Part shown: positions 42,925-50,315 of the stretch, piece by piece | Layout: each line of letters begins with the position of its first letter | How positions within the stretch are numbered: position 1 is the stretch's first letter | Source: Rothia aerolata | Lineage (GTDB): Bacteria > Actinomycetota > Actinomycetes > Actinomycetales > Micrococcaceae | DNA: 64,000 nt | Assembly: GCF_014635585.1 (NCBI RefSeq) | Contig: NZ_BMDC01000001.1 | Span: 1,154,139-1,218,138 of the forward strand | Reading direction: 5' to 3' | Notes under the pieces: generated by a model | The model's input: only the letters and a program-made list of their open reading frames with translations | The model's database searches: none | Told to the model about the DNA's origin: nothing | Translations under genes and position numbers: made by a program

Positions 42925-43596
42925 ATGAGCACGAATCATTCAGAACAGAAGTTCCCCGAAGCTATTCTTTTTGACCATGACGGTACCCTTGTTGACACCG
43001 AGCCCATCTGGGAAGCAGCCAAAAAGAGGATCTGCGAGGAACACGGAACCACCTGGACTAGCGAAGACACCAAGGCGGTGCTGGGCTACTCCATTCGTGC
43101 CACCCTAGAGCGTCTACAGCAGGTGGGCGTTGACCTGCCGCTGGAAAAAATTGAAGAGAAGCTCATTGCCTACATGCACGAGGCTTTTGAGCAGGCCAGC
43201 TACGATTTTCTGCCCGGTATCTCAGCGCTTCTGGGCGAGATTAAGCAGGCGGGGATTCCCTGCGCCATTGTCACCAATGCCACCACCTCGGTGGCACAGG
43301 CAACCGCCAACAAGGCACCGGCGGGGGTCTTTGCCGCCATCATTGGAGACCAGCAGACCACCAAGCCCAAGCCCGACCCCCAGCCCTACCTCATGGGGGC
43401 AGAAGCGCTCAAGGCAGACCCTAAGAACTGCGTTGCTATTGAAGACTCCCCCTCGGGAGTTCGTTCCGCCACCGCCGCGGGCATGAAAGTGATTGTTGTG
43501 CCCGGTGAGGTGCCGGTTCCAGAAGGCGAGGGTGACCTGAGACTGAGGCACGAAGAACTTACTCTTGAGGCCATCCTTAATTTGAGTAATTCATAA
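42925..43596 (+). CDS. HAD family hydrolase (beta-phosphoglucomutase-like)
   Basis: A 223-residue haloacid dehalogenase-type phosphatase. Motif I is LFDHDGTLVDTEP (nucleophile Asp near residue 17) and motif II is CAIVTNATTS near 113. Motif III is KPKPDPQPY near 147 and motif IV is AIEDSPSGVRSA near 171. An alpha-helical cap of the type in phosphoglycolate phosphatase/beta-phosphoglucomutase lies between motifs I and II. Motif I has His where most members have Phe or Leu (DHDGT). The substrate is unknown. It is followed by the dps promoter. Confidence 0.9.
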   Translation: MSTNHSEQKFPEAILFDHDGTLVDTEPIWEAAKKRICEEHGTTWTSEDTKAVLGYSIRATLERLQQVGVDLPLEKIEEKLIAYMHEAFEQASYDFLPGISALLGEIKQAGIPCAIVTNATTSVAQATANKAPAGVFAAIIGDQQTTKPKPDPQPYLMGAEALKADPKNCVAIEDSPSGVRSATAAGMKVIVVPGEVPVPEGEGDLRLRHEELTLEAILNLSNS

Positions 43597-43660
43597 TAAG
43601 CCTTGATTGAGGGGTTTATTCTTGATAGGCTCATAATAAGAAAACGGGGAAGTTCCCCAG
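43591..43660 (+). promoter_or_regulatory. dps promoter region with direct repeats and a palindrome
   Basis: TCATAATAAG occurs twice in direct orientation (43591-43600, overlapping the HAD stop, and 43631-43640). Each copy has a -10-like CATAAT, and CTTGAT recurs beside them. The perfect 13-bp palindrome GGGGAA-G-TTCCCC (43646-43658) lies between the second repeat and the ribosome site, a place suited to an operator or a leader hairpin. Confidence 0.5.
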
Positions 43661-43677
43661 ATGAAAGGAAGCACACT

Positions 43678-44181
43678 ATGTCACGCAAAGCATCATTCAC
43701 CGTTCCCGGACTCACCGAAGAAACCGGCCACCAGGTAGCTGAGGCACTCCAGCTCCGCCTGCACGCCATGAATGATTTGCAGCTAGCTCTGAAGCACGCT
43801 CACTGGAACGTAGTTGGGCCCTCTTTCATTGGTGTTCACGAGATGCTGGACCCTCAGATTGAACTGGTGCGCGGCTTCGCAGACGAGCTGGCAGAGCGTA
43901 TGGCAACCCTGGGCGTTTCCCCCAGCGGCCTCTCTGGCGACCTGGTAGCAAACCGCTCCTGGGGCGACTACCCCGAGGGTCGCGCCGACACCCAGACCCA
44001 TCTGCGCGCTATCAACGATGTCTACACCGGCATTATCGAAGACCACCGCGCAGCCATTGCCAAGATTGGCGATGTTGACCCCGTCTCCGAAGACCTGCTA
44101 ATTGGCCAGACCGCCGAGCTGGAGAAGTTCCAGTGGTTCGTTCGTGCCCACCTGGAAAACGGCTCCGGCGAGATTAAGTAG
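43678..44181 (+). CDS. dps: Dps family ferritin-like DNA protection protein
   Basis: A 167-residue Dps. The inter-subunit ferroxidase site is complete: His42, His54, Asp58, Asp69 and Glu73, with the spacing known from E. coli Dps. The dodecamer stores iron oxidised with H2O2 and shields DNA. GAAAGGAAG precedes the ATG; an upstream in-frame extension lacks a site. The next gene encodes a ferritin-VIT1 metal exporter, so this is a small iron/oxidative-stress module; an IdeR/DtxR-type regulator lies 14 kb away. Confidence 0.94.
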   Translation: MSRKASFTVPGLTEETGHQVAEALQLRLHAMNDLQLALKHAHWNVVGPSFIGVHEMLDPQIELVRGFADELAERMATLGVSPSGLSGDLVANRSWGDYPEGRADTQTHLRAINDVYTGIIEDHRAAIAKIGDVDPVSEDLLIGQTAELEKFQWFVRAHLENGSGEIK

Positions 44182-44229
44182 CCTGTAACCAAGCTCAAAA
44201 AGGTTCGTCTTACCGAACTCAAGTAATAC

Positions 44230-44300
44230 CCACCTGGCAGAGAAAATCGGTCTGTAGACTCAAGGCAGACACAGACTATTTCTCTCCCAGGTGGTTTTTT
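44230..44300 (+). promoter_or_regulatory. Terminator-like hairpin holding the ribosome site of the ferritin-VIT1 gene
   Basis: CCACCTGGcAGAGAAA (44230-44245) pairs with TTTCTCTcCCAGGTGG (44279-44294), 15 of 16 positions. T6 follows and then the ATG at 44301. The AGGTGG of the 3' arm is the only ribosome site for that gene. The loop holds TAGACT (44255-44260), a possible -10 whose transcript would lack the 5' arm. RNA from upstream would end here or have its ribosome site hidden. A smaller GTTCG/CGAAC hairpin lies at 44203-44218. Confidence 0.6.
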
Positions 44301-45482
44301 ATGCCCAGCTTTGAAAGTTCCTCAGTATCCCCCGAAGACCGCCAACGGTACTTAGAAGACCTCAACACCGACATCTACCGGGCGGTTGCCCAGCCCACCA
44401 AGTCGCAGATTAGGCGCTGGCGGCGCTACCTTGCCGAGGAAATCTCTGAAGCCCAGATTTACGCTTCGCTGGCAGAGCGGTCTGAGGGTCGTGACGCCGA
44501 GATTCTTCACGAGGTTGCCCAAGCCGAACAGCGCCACCAGCACCACTGGCGCACCCTGCTGGGCGAGCACGCCCTGCCCGAGCCCAAGCCCTCGGTCTCT
44601 GCCCGCATGCTAGAGTTCCTGGCCAAGCATTTTGGCACGGTTTTTGTGCTGGCACTGGCCCAGCGTGCCGAGCAGCGCTCCCCCTACGCCGAAGACCCCG
44701 ACGCCACCGAGGAAATGGCAGCGGATGAGGCCATTCACGAAGAAATCGTGCGCGCTCTTTCCACCAGCGGCCGCGAGAAGCTCTCGGGTAACTTCCGCGC
44801 CGCCGTCTTTGGAGCTAATGACGGTCTGGTTTCCAACGTCGCGCTGATTATGGGTATCGGCGCTTCTGGCGCATCGTCCTCCATGATTCTGCTCTCGGGT
44901 ATCTCGGGTCTACTGGCGGGCGCGCTATCGATGGCGGCTGGCGAGTTCGTTTCGGTTCGTTCCCAGCGCGAGATGCTCGATGCCTCCCAGCCCACCCAGG
45001 TGACCCTGCGCGTGGCCAAGGATCTCAACATCGATAAAAACGAGCTGGTGCTCATTTATAAGGCGCGCGGTATGAGCGATGAGGCCGCCGAGCACCGCGC
45101 TCTGGAGCGCTTTGGCTACCTGAGCTACGACTGCGACCCCTCGCTCTCTTTCAGGGACGACGTCGAGGCTGAGGAGGGCGCGGGCGTCAATGAGCACGGC
45201 GCGCTCGGTAGCGATATTGGTGCCGCTGCCTCAAGTTTTGCCTTCTTTGCCTCTGGCGCCCTCATTCCGATTCTGCCCTACATCTTTGGCGGGTCGGGCA
45301 CCTGGGCCATGATAATTTCGCTGATTCTGGTGGGTATTGCCCTGCTGGGTACCGGCGGTATTGTTGGTCTGCTCTCGGGAGCCTCCCCCGCCAAGCGGGG
45401 CTTCCGCCAGCTAGCCATCGGCTACGGCGCCGCCCTGGCCACCTACCTCTTGGGCCTCATTTTCGGGGCAACGGTGGTCTAG
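44301..45482 (+). CDS. Ferritin-like/VIT1 fusion, MbfA-like iron or manganese exporter
   Basis: A 393-residue two-domain protein. Residues about 30-150 are an erythrin/ferritin-like helical domain with ExxH-type metal residues (AEEISEAQIYASLAER, EVAQAEQRHQHHW, DEAIHEEI). From about 165 to the end is a CCC1/VIT1 transporter domain with five helices and GANDGLVSNVALIMG, SMAAGEFVSVRSQ motifs. The rhizobial MbfA proteins of this design export iron and protect against H2O2 and iron excess; the same role is inferred. Its neighbour dps supports this. It is convergent with a Tat protein gene, only 5 bp apart. Confidence 0.88.
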   Translation: MPSFESSSVSPEDRQRYLEDLNTDIYRAVAQPTKSQIRRWRRYLAEEISEAQIYASLAERSEGRDAEILHEVAQAEQRHQHHWRTLLGEHALPEPKPSVSARMLEFLAKHFGTVFVLALAQRAEQRSPYAEDPDATEEMAADEAIHEEIVRALSTSGREKLSGNFRAAVFGANDGLVSNVALIMGIGASGASSSMILLSGISGLLAGALSMAAGEFVSVRSQREMLDASQPTQVTLRVAKDLNIDKNELVLIYKARGMSDEAAEHRALERFGYLSYDCDPSLSFRDDVEAEEGAGVNEHGALGSDIGAAASSFAFFASGALIPILPYIFGGSGTWAMIISLILVGIALLGTGGIVGLLSGASPAKRGFRQLAIGYGAALATYLLGLIFGATVV

Positions 45483-45487
45483 AAGTT

Positions 45488-46210
45488 TTAAGCACCAGAC
45501 CCAGCAACGTGACGCAGAGTCTCACCGTTAGATAGCTGAACGGTAATGATGGTTTCACCCTTAATACTGGTAGAAGGGCTGTTCGCGCTACCCGAAGCTA
45601 CCACATTGCTGTAGTTCACAACGAAACGACTAGAGGGGCCGGTAGTGAAGTTACGACAACCGGTGGATCCGGTAGATGAAGCGGTATAGCGACTGGAAAT
45701 GTTTGAATCTCGGCTGGCGTCCCAGGTCATAATCAAGTTCCACGACTGAGCAGTGGATCCAGATTGATAAGTATGATTAACCAGATTAGCGGTAGTAGAC
45801 GTGGTGTTAGCAAAGCCCGAGCCAGCTGTGGGAGTCCAGGGCATAGCGTTTGAAGGCTGGTTATATCGATCGGATCTCACGTTCTTCACGTAGAAAGCAC
45901 CGGGGCCAGGGCTATCCTGGCCAACACGATTTTCGGTCCAAAACTCGTAGGTAATCTTGGTGACCGTGACATCTGCAGGAAGGTCATTGATGTAGAACTG
46001 GCCGCCCAGGGTGAGAGTTTGGTTCGTTCTACCGGTGGGTGAATTGTAGGTACCCCAGTTGTAGGTATTGCCGCCGCTGAAACGGGTGGAAGTAACGCAC
46101 CTGGACGCCGCGTAAGCGGGAACTGTGGCGCTGGCAACTACCAGCGGAGCTGCCCAGGCAGCGCCCTTAACGACCGTACGGCGTTGAACCTGCGTTGATT
46201 CTGTCTGCAT
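45488..46210 (-). CDS. Tat-exported protein of unknown function
   Basis: A 240-residue protein with the Tat-type signal QRRTVVKGAAWAAPLVVASA ending VPAYAAS near residue 36. The mature part is rich in Ser, Thr, Asn and Gly and appears to be mostly beta structure, with one Cys pair (Cys38 and Cys184) that could form a disulfide. No enzyme motif or anchor was recognised, so a secreted or wall-associated role is inferred. AGGGGAAA precedes the ATG. A shorter protein with a related signal is encoded divergently. Confidence 0.75.
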   Translation of the reverse strand: MQTESTQVQRRTVVKGAAWAAPLVVASATVPAYAASRCVTSTRFSGGNTYNWGTYNSPTGRTNQTLTLGGQFYINDLPADVTVTKITYEFWTENRVGQDSPGPGAFYVKNVRSDRYNQPSNAMPWTPTAGSGFANTTSTTANLVNHTYQSGSTAQSWNLIMTWDASRDSNISSRYTASSTGSTGCRNFTTGPSSRFVVNYSNVVASGSANSPSTSIKGETIITVQLSNGETLRHVAGSGA

Positions 46211-46425
46211 TAGATTTTCCCCTTAAGATACATAGCTTAACCCGATCCCAGTGCTTCGGGTTAGACACCACCTCAGAGTATCACGGTATACCCCTGACTT
46301 TTATGGTGTTCGGCATAAATGTCGTTGAGTAGGGTCAGGTTTTTTACGCATTTACACGCCCGCAGAAAACTCACCACAAGGAGCCACACGCAAACTTATT
46401 CCTAGAGCCTCGAAAGGGTAAAGCT

Positions 46426-47080
46426 ATGACTACTCACGTCACTCGCAGAACCCTTGCTAAATCAGCCGCCTGGTCAGCGCCGCTGATTCTCGCCACCGCA
46501 GCGATACCCGCCTACGCGGCGTCCCAGGTAGGCCCCTACCGGGCGGAACCCTCAGACCTGGTAGACCTCACCCGCAATGAAGCCGGTGATCAGGTGACCA
46601 ACACCGTCTCTATCAACAACGTCACCGGCGAAGGCGCGAACGTGCCAGGCTTTACGGTCTATGTTCCCGATGAAGAACAGGGAACAGACCTCACGGTTAC
46701 CCGAGAGTTTCTCTACTACATCCTCACACCCAAGGAACTCAAGATCACCGACTTTGAGATTACCAGCAGCTCCCCCTGGAACTACGAGGGCCCCCGCGAT
46801 ATTGCCACCTTTGAAATCAACGGCGGAACCATCATTGATAGCTCGGACTACGATATTCACCTCTTCGCTTTCACCGGCGATAATGTCCTGCCCATCATGC
46901 TGGCCTCGGAACGAGCCTCCTGGCCAGGCTCCACCTTCCAGGCAACCGGCGAATCTACCACCGACGCCAACATTGAGGGGCCCCTTTACTATCTACCACG
47001 GCTACTGGGTTCAGTACGAAACCCGCGATGGTTACAAAGACATCGCCAACCACGTTGTGGGCGAAGAGTTCGCCGGCTAG
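46426..47080 (+). CDS. Tat-exported protein, frameshifted near its C-terminus
   Basis: The signal TRRTLAKSAAWSAPLILATA ends IPAYAAS near residue 32 and is closely related to that of the divergent neighbour. The reading frame is sound to about residue 185, then shifts at GGGGCCCC (46977-46984). As written, the frame continues out of register to 47112 with an unlikely Arg-rich end (228 residues). Removing one G or C restores EGPFTIYHGYWVQYETR and a stop at 47078-47080, giving 217 residues. GAAAGGG precedes the ATG. Function is unknown. The shift may be a real mutation, slippage or a sequence error. The 215 bp between the two Tat genes hold their promoters only. Confidence 0.7.
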
Positions 47081-47090
47081 CAAGCAGAGA

Positions 47091-47136
47091 AAAGGCTGGC
47101 GCCCCGTGCTGATAACAGCACAGGGCTCCAGCCTTT
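47091..47136. terminator. Bidirectional terminator between the Tat protein gene and sucD
   Basis: AAAGGCTGG (47091-47099) pairs with CCAGCCTTT (47128-47136), with an inner GCCCCGTGCTG/CAGCACAGGGC stem and ATAA loop. A and T tracts at the two ends suit termination in both directions. Confidence 0.88.
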
Positions 47137-47154
47137 ATCTATAAAGCCTAGAGA

Positions 47155-48072
47155 CTACTTGTTAGAGAAAATCTCGCGCATGAGGTTAGCGGTCTCTGAA
47201 GGGGTCTTGCCCACCTTCACGCCAGCAGCCTCAAGGGCCTCCTTCTTGGCCTGAGCGGTACCGGAAGAACCGGAAACAATCGCACCGGCGTGACCCATGG
47301 TCTTACCCTCGGGGGCGGTGAAGCCAGCAACGTAGCCAACAACGGGCTTGGTTACGTGGGCCTTGATGAACTCTGCGGCGCGCTCCTCGGCGTCACCACC
47401 AATCTCACCAATCATCACAATGCCCTCGGTCTCGGGGTCAGCCTCGAAAGCCTCCAGAGCGTCGATATGGGTGGTGCCGATCACGGGGTCACCGCCAATA
47501 CCGATAGCGGTGGTGAAGCCCAGATCGCGTAGCTCGTACATCATCTGGTAGGTCAGGGTACCGGACTTGGAAACCAGGCCCAGCTTGCCCTTACCGGTGA
47601 TGTTACCGGGGGTAATGCCCACGTTTGCCTCGCCGGGGGTGATAATACCGGGGCAGTTGGGGCCAATGATGCGGGTAATCTGCTTGCCGTTGGCATCGGT
47701 CTTGGACTTAGCGTGGGCCCAGAACTCAGCGGAATCCTGAACGGGAATACCCTCGGTGATTACAACAACCAGGGGAATCTCCGCATCGATTGCCTCGATG
47801 ACGGCGTCCTTGGTGAAGGCCGGGGGCACGAAAACGATAGAGACGTTCGCACCGGTCTCTTCCATAGCCTCAGAAACCGAACCGAAAACCTTCAGCTCAA
47901 CCTCAGCGCCGTCCTTATTGGTGTGGGTAACGGTGGTACCCGCCTTGCGAGCGTTGACGCCGCCCACAATGTTGGTGCCGTAAGCGAGCATGCGTGCGGT
48001 GTGCTTGGAGCCTTCGCCGCCGGTGATGCCCTGAACGATGACCTTAGAGTCCTTGTTCAAAAAGATAGACAT
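47155..48072 (-). CDS. sucD: Succinate-CoA ligase subunit alpha
   Basis: A 305-residue CoA-binding subunit. Residue motifs are [17 protein letters not shown] near 13, [17 protein letters not shown] near 138 and the phosphohistidine region [12 protein letters not shown] near 257. It interconverts succinyl-CoA and succinate with nucleotide phosphorylation in the citrate cycle. AAGG precedes the ATG, 41 nt after sucC. Confidence 0.97.
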   Translation of the reverse strand: MSIFLNKDSKVIVQGITGGEGSKHTARMLAYGTNIVGGVNARKAGTTVTHTNKDGAEVELKVFGSVSEAMEETGANVSIVFVPPAFTKDAVIEAIDAEIPLVVVITEGIPVQDSAEFWAHAKSKTDANGKQITRIIGPNCPGIITPGEANVGITPGNITGKGKLGLVSKSGTLTYQMMYELRDLGFTTAIGIGGDPVIGTTHIDALEAFEADPETEGIVMIGEIGGDAEERAAEFIKAHVTKPVVGYVAGFTAPEGKTMGHAGAIVSGSSGTAQAKKEALEAAGVKVGKTPSETANLMREIFSNK

Positions 48073-48113
48073 GTCTTTTTACCTTCTAAATTCTCTAGAA
48101 ATTAATCGGCGGA

Positions 48114-49280
48114 TTATGCCTCGTGGGCCAGCTCGGCAGCCTTGTCTGCGCCGGAGTCCATGGTCTCTGCCTGGTGAACCAGCGGGTGGTTGGCCTCGTT
48201 GAGAATCTTGCGACCCTCTTCAACGTTGTTGCCGTCCAGGCGAACAACCAGGGGCTTGCTAGCCTTGTCGCCCAGGATTTCCAGAGCCTTCACAATGCCG
48301 TTTGCCACAGCGTCGCAGGCGGTAATGCCGCCGAAGACGTTGACGAATACGGACTTAACCTGCTCGTCGTTGAGAATGACGTCCAGACCAGCGGCCATGA
48401 CCTCAGCAGAAGCGCCACCGCCAATGTCGAGAAAGTTAGCGGGCTTCACGTTGCCGTGGTTCTCGCCAGCGTAAGCAACGACGTCCAGGGTAGACATCAC
48501 AAGACCAGCACCGTTACCGATAATGCCAACCTCGCCGTCCAGCTTCACGTAGTTGAGGTCGTTAGCCTTAGCCTTAGCTTCCAGGGGGTTCTCTGCCGAC
48601 TTATCGACCAGGCTCTCGTGCTCGGGCTGGCGGAACTCAGCGTTGTCGTCCAGGGAGACCTTGCCGTCCAGGGCAAGAATCTTGCCGTCGCCGGTCTTAA
48701 CCAGCGGGTTGACCTCAACCAGGGTGGCGTCTTCCTTATCGTAGACCTCGCCCAGCTTAACCAGAACGGCGGCTACATCAGACTGAATGTCTTCGGGGAA
48801 GCCTGCGGCCTTGACGATCTCTTCTGCCTTAGCCTCGTTCAGGCCCTCAGCGGGGTTAACCTCAACCTTGGCCAGAGCCTCGGGGCGCTCCTTAGCCAAC
48901 TGCTCGATTTCCATACCGCCCTCAACCGAGCACATGGCCAGGTAGGTGCGATTTGCGCGGTCCAGCAGAAGGGAGAAGTAGTATTCCTCAGCGATGTCAG
49001 CGCCCTGAGCAATCATCACGCGGTTGACGGTGTGGCCCTTGATGTCCATACCGAGAATCTGCTGCGCGTATTCAAAAGCCTCGTCGGCAGTCTTGGCAAC
49101 CTTAACGCCGCCAGCCTTACCGCGGCCGCCCACCTTAACCTGAGCCTTGACGACGGTAACACCACCGATTTCTTCAGCGGCTGCCTTTGCTTCTTCTGCA
49201 GTGGTGGCAACGATGCCCTTGAGCACGGGAACGCCGTGCTTCTCGAACAGATCGCGTGCCTGGTATTCAAACAGGTCCAC
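48114..49280 (-). CDS. sucC: Succinate-CoA ligase subunit beta (ADP-forming)
   Basis: A 388-residue ATP-grasp subunit. [19 protein letters not shown] at the N-terminus, [16 protein letters not shown] near residue 44, EVNPLV near 200 and NIFGGIT-type [17 protein letters not shown] near 310 are diagnostic. GTG 49280 is chosen because AAGGA lies just upstream and homologues begin MDLFEYQA. A small hairpin GCCGG/CCGGC at 49306-49323 lies 26 nt upstream in the leader. Confidence 0.96.
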   Translation of the reverse strand: MDLFEYQARDLFEKHGVPVLKGIVATTAEEAKAAAEEIGGVTVVKAQVKVGGRGKAGGVKVAKTADEAFEYAQQILGMDIKGHTVNRVMIAQGADIAEEYYFSLLLDRANRTYLAMCSVEGGMEIEQLAKERPEALAKVEVNPAEGLNEAKAEEIVKAAGFPEDIQSDVAAVLVKLGEVYDKEDATLVEVNPLVKTGDGKILALDGKVSLDDNAEFRQPEHESLVDKSAENPLEAKAKANDLNYVKLDGEVGIIGNGAGLVMSTLDVVAYAGENHGNVKPANFLDIGGGASAEVMAAGLDVILNDEQVKSVFVNVFGGITACDAVANGIVKALEILGDKASKPLVVRLDGNNVEEGRKILNEANHPLVHQAETMDSGADKAAELAHEA

Positions 49281-49575
49281 TTGAATCCTTCTTCGTTGAA
49301 GACGTGCCGGCCTTGTGACCGGCCTTTCCATTGTCAGCGCTGCACGCTAGCGCCTCTGCCCAGGAGTTTTTGTAGCAAACACCTTCAGGGCGAGAGCCAG
49401 GGCACAACGCATCTCCAGAAGCAACTCTAGCCCAAAGCAGATTGCTATTTCTAACCGTGAGCCGAAACATCACGTTATGAGCGAACATTACGCAACAGTT
49501 TCTTTCGAGCGGGGCCAAATAGCCCGAAAAATGGACTTGTGCCCCGGCTACAGGGCGGGCGAAACCGGGCTGTTT
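49281..49575 (-). promoter_or_regulatory. Upstream region of sucCD
   Basis: This 295-bp gap has no gene. It holds the sucCD promoter and leader, including the GCCGG/CCGGC hairpin at 49306-49323. The left part of the SoxG-like gene's 3' flank has repeated GCCCG/CGGGC segments (about 49522-49572) that may terminate that gene. No specific -10 could be assigned with confidence. Confidence 0.4.
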
Positions 49576-50220
49576 TTAGCCTTCGTTAACATCTGTAATC
49601 GCGTCAAACATCGAGATTATCACCGGTGCCGTTGCCGAGTTGCGGGGAATCATCAAATACTGTTCGGCATCTACCCGCCACAGCAGCATTTCGGCCTCCC
49701 CCACCCAGCAGCGCCAGGCCATACCCACGTCAAAGAAGTCGGGTACGGTTTCAAAGGTCACCGTCTGCGCCAGCACCTCGTAGGCTTCGGGGCCCGAAAG
49801 CTCAATGACCGAGCGGTTAGCGGAAACGTCCAGCACCAGGCCTTCCTCCGAGCCCAAGGCCGCATTGAGCGCCCGCCCCAGCTTAACGTCGTCCACCTGA
49901 GTCACCACCAAAAAAGTATCGATATCTGTCCAGAGGCAGGCGACAATCTGGCGAGTGCCGTAGAGAATCTGCATTGCCTGCTTATCGCCGGTTACCTGGC
50001 CCGCGTACTGGGGTAGCTCAACGCCGAGCACCTTCTGCATACGGGCGGCCGCCTTGGAGCCCGGATTTACCTCAAGACGAATCAGGGTCAGATTGGTAAT
50101 CTCTTGAATCTGCACCCTGGTATTGCTGACATCCCCCATCGCCTCGGTAAATTCTGAGGCGGTGGATCGCAGTACATCTTCGTCTGCGGGGATTCCACCG
50201 GGTATATATTCGTCTGCCAT
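49576..50220 (-). CDS. Sarcosine oxidase gamma subunit (SoxG)-like protein
   Basis: A 214-residue protein resembling the gamma subunit of heterotetrameric sarcosine oxidase and the GcvT/YgfZ fold: NAALGSEEGLVLDVSANRSVIELSGPEAYEVLAQ near residues 118-150, then a C-terminal YLMIPRNSATAPV. No alpha, beta or delta subunit gene lies nearby; it stands alone between sucC and pcrA. It may therefore be a folate-binding-fold protein with a different job. ATG 50220 (MADEYIPGG) is chosen because AGGAAGG lies 5 nt upstream. Confidence 0.65.
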   Translation of the reverse strand: MADEYIPGGIPADEDVLRSTASEFTEAMGDVSNTRVQIQEITNLTLIRLEVNPGSKAAARMQKVLGVELPQYAGQVTGDKQAMQILYGTRQIVACLWTDIDTFLVVTQVDDVKLGRALNAALGSEEGLVLDVSANRSVIELSGPEAYEVLAQTVTFETVPDFFDVGMAWRCWVGEAEMLLWRVDAEQYLMIPRNSATAPVIISMFDAITDVNEG

Positions 50221-50315
50221 GTGACCTTCCTCGTTCACACTCTCTGTGTGTATCTTCCCCTATTTTAGAGAAAAATCATCAGCAGATTTATTATCGGCAT
50301 CACCGGCCCGCTCCC

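Noticed and set aside
48123-49430. A 435-codon open frame on the plus strand opposite sucC
   Set aside because: It is antisense to a clear sucC gene; high-GC codon use leaves the opposite strand open. Its translation has no recognisable domain.
49466-49486. A CRP/GlxR-like GTGA...TCAC pair upstream of sucCD
   Set aside because: The spacer is 9 bp instead of the 6 bp required for the TGTGA-N6-TCACA site.
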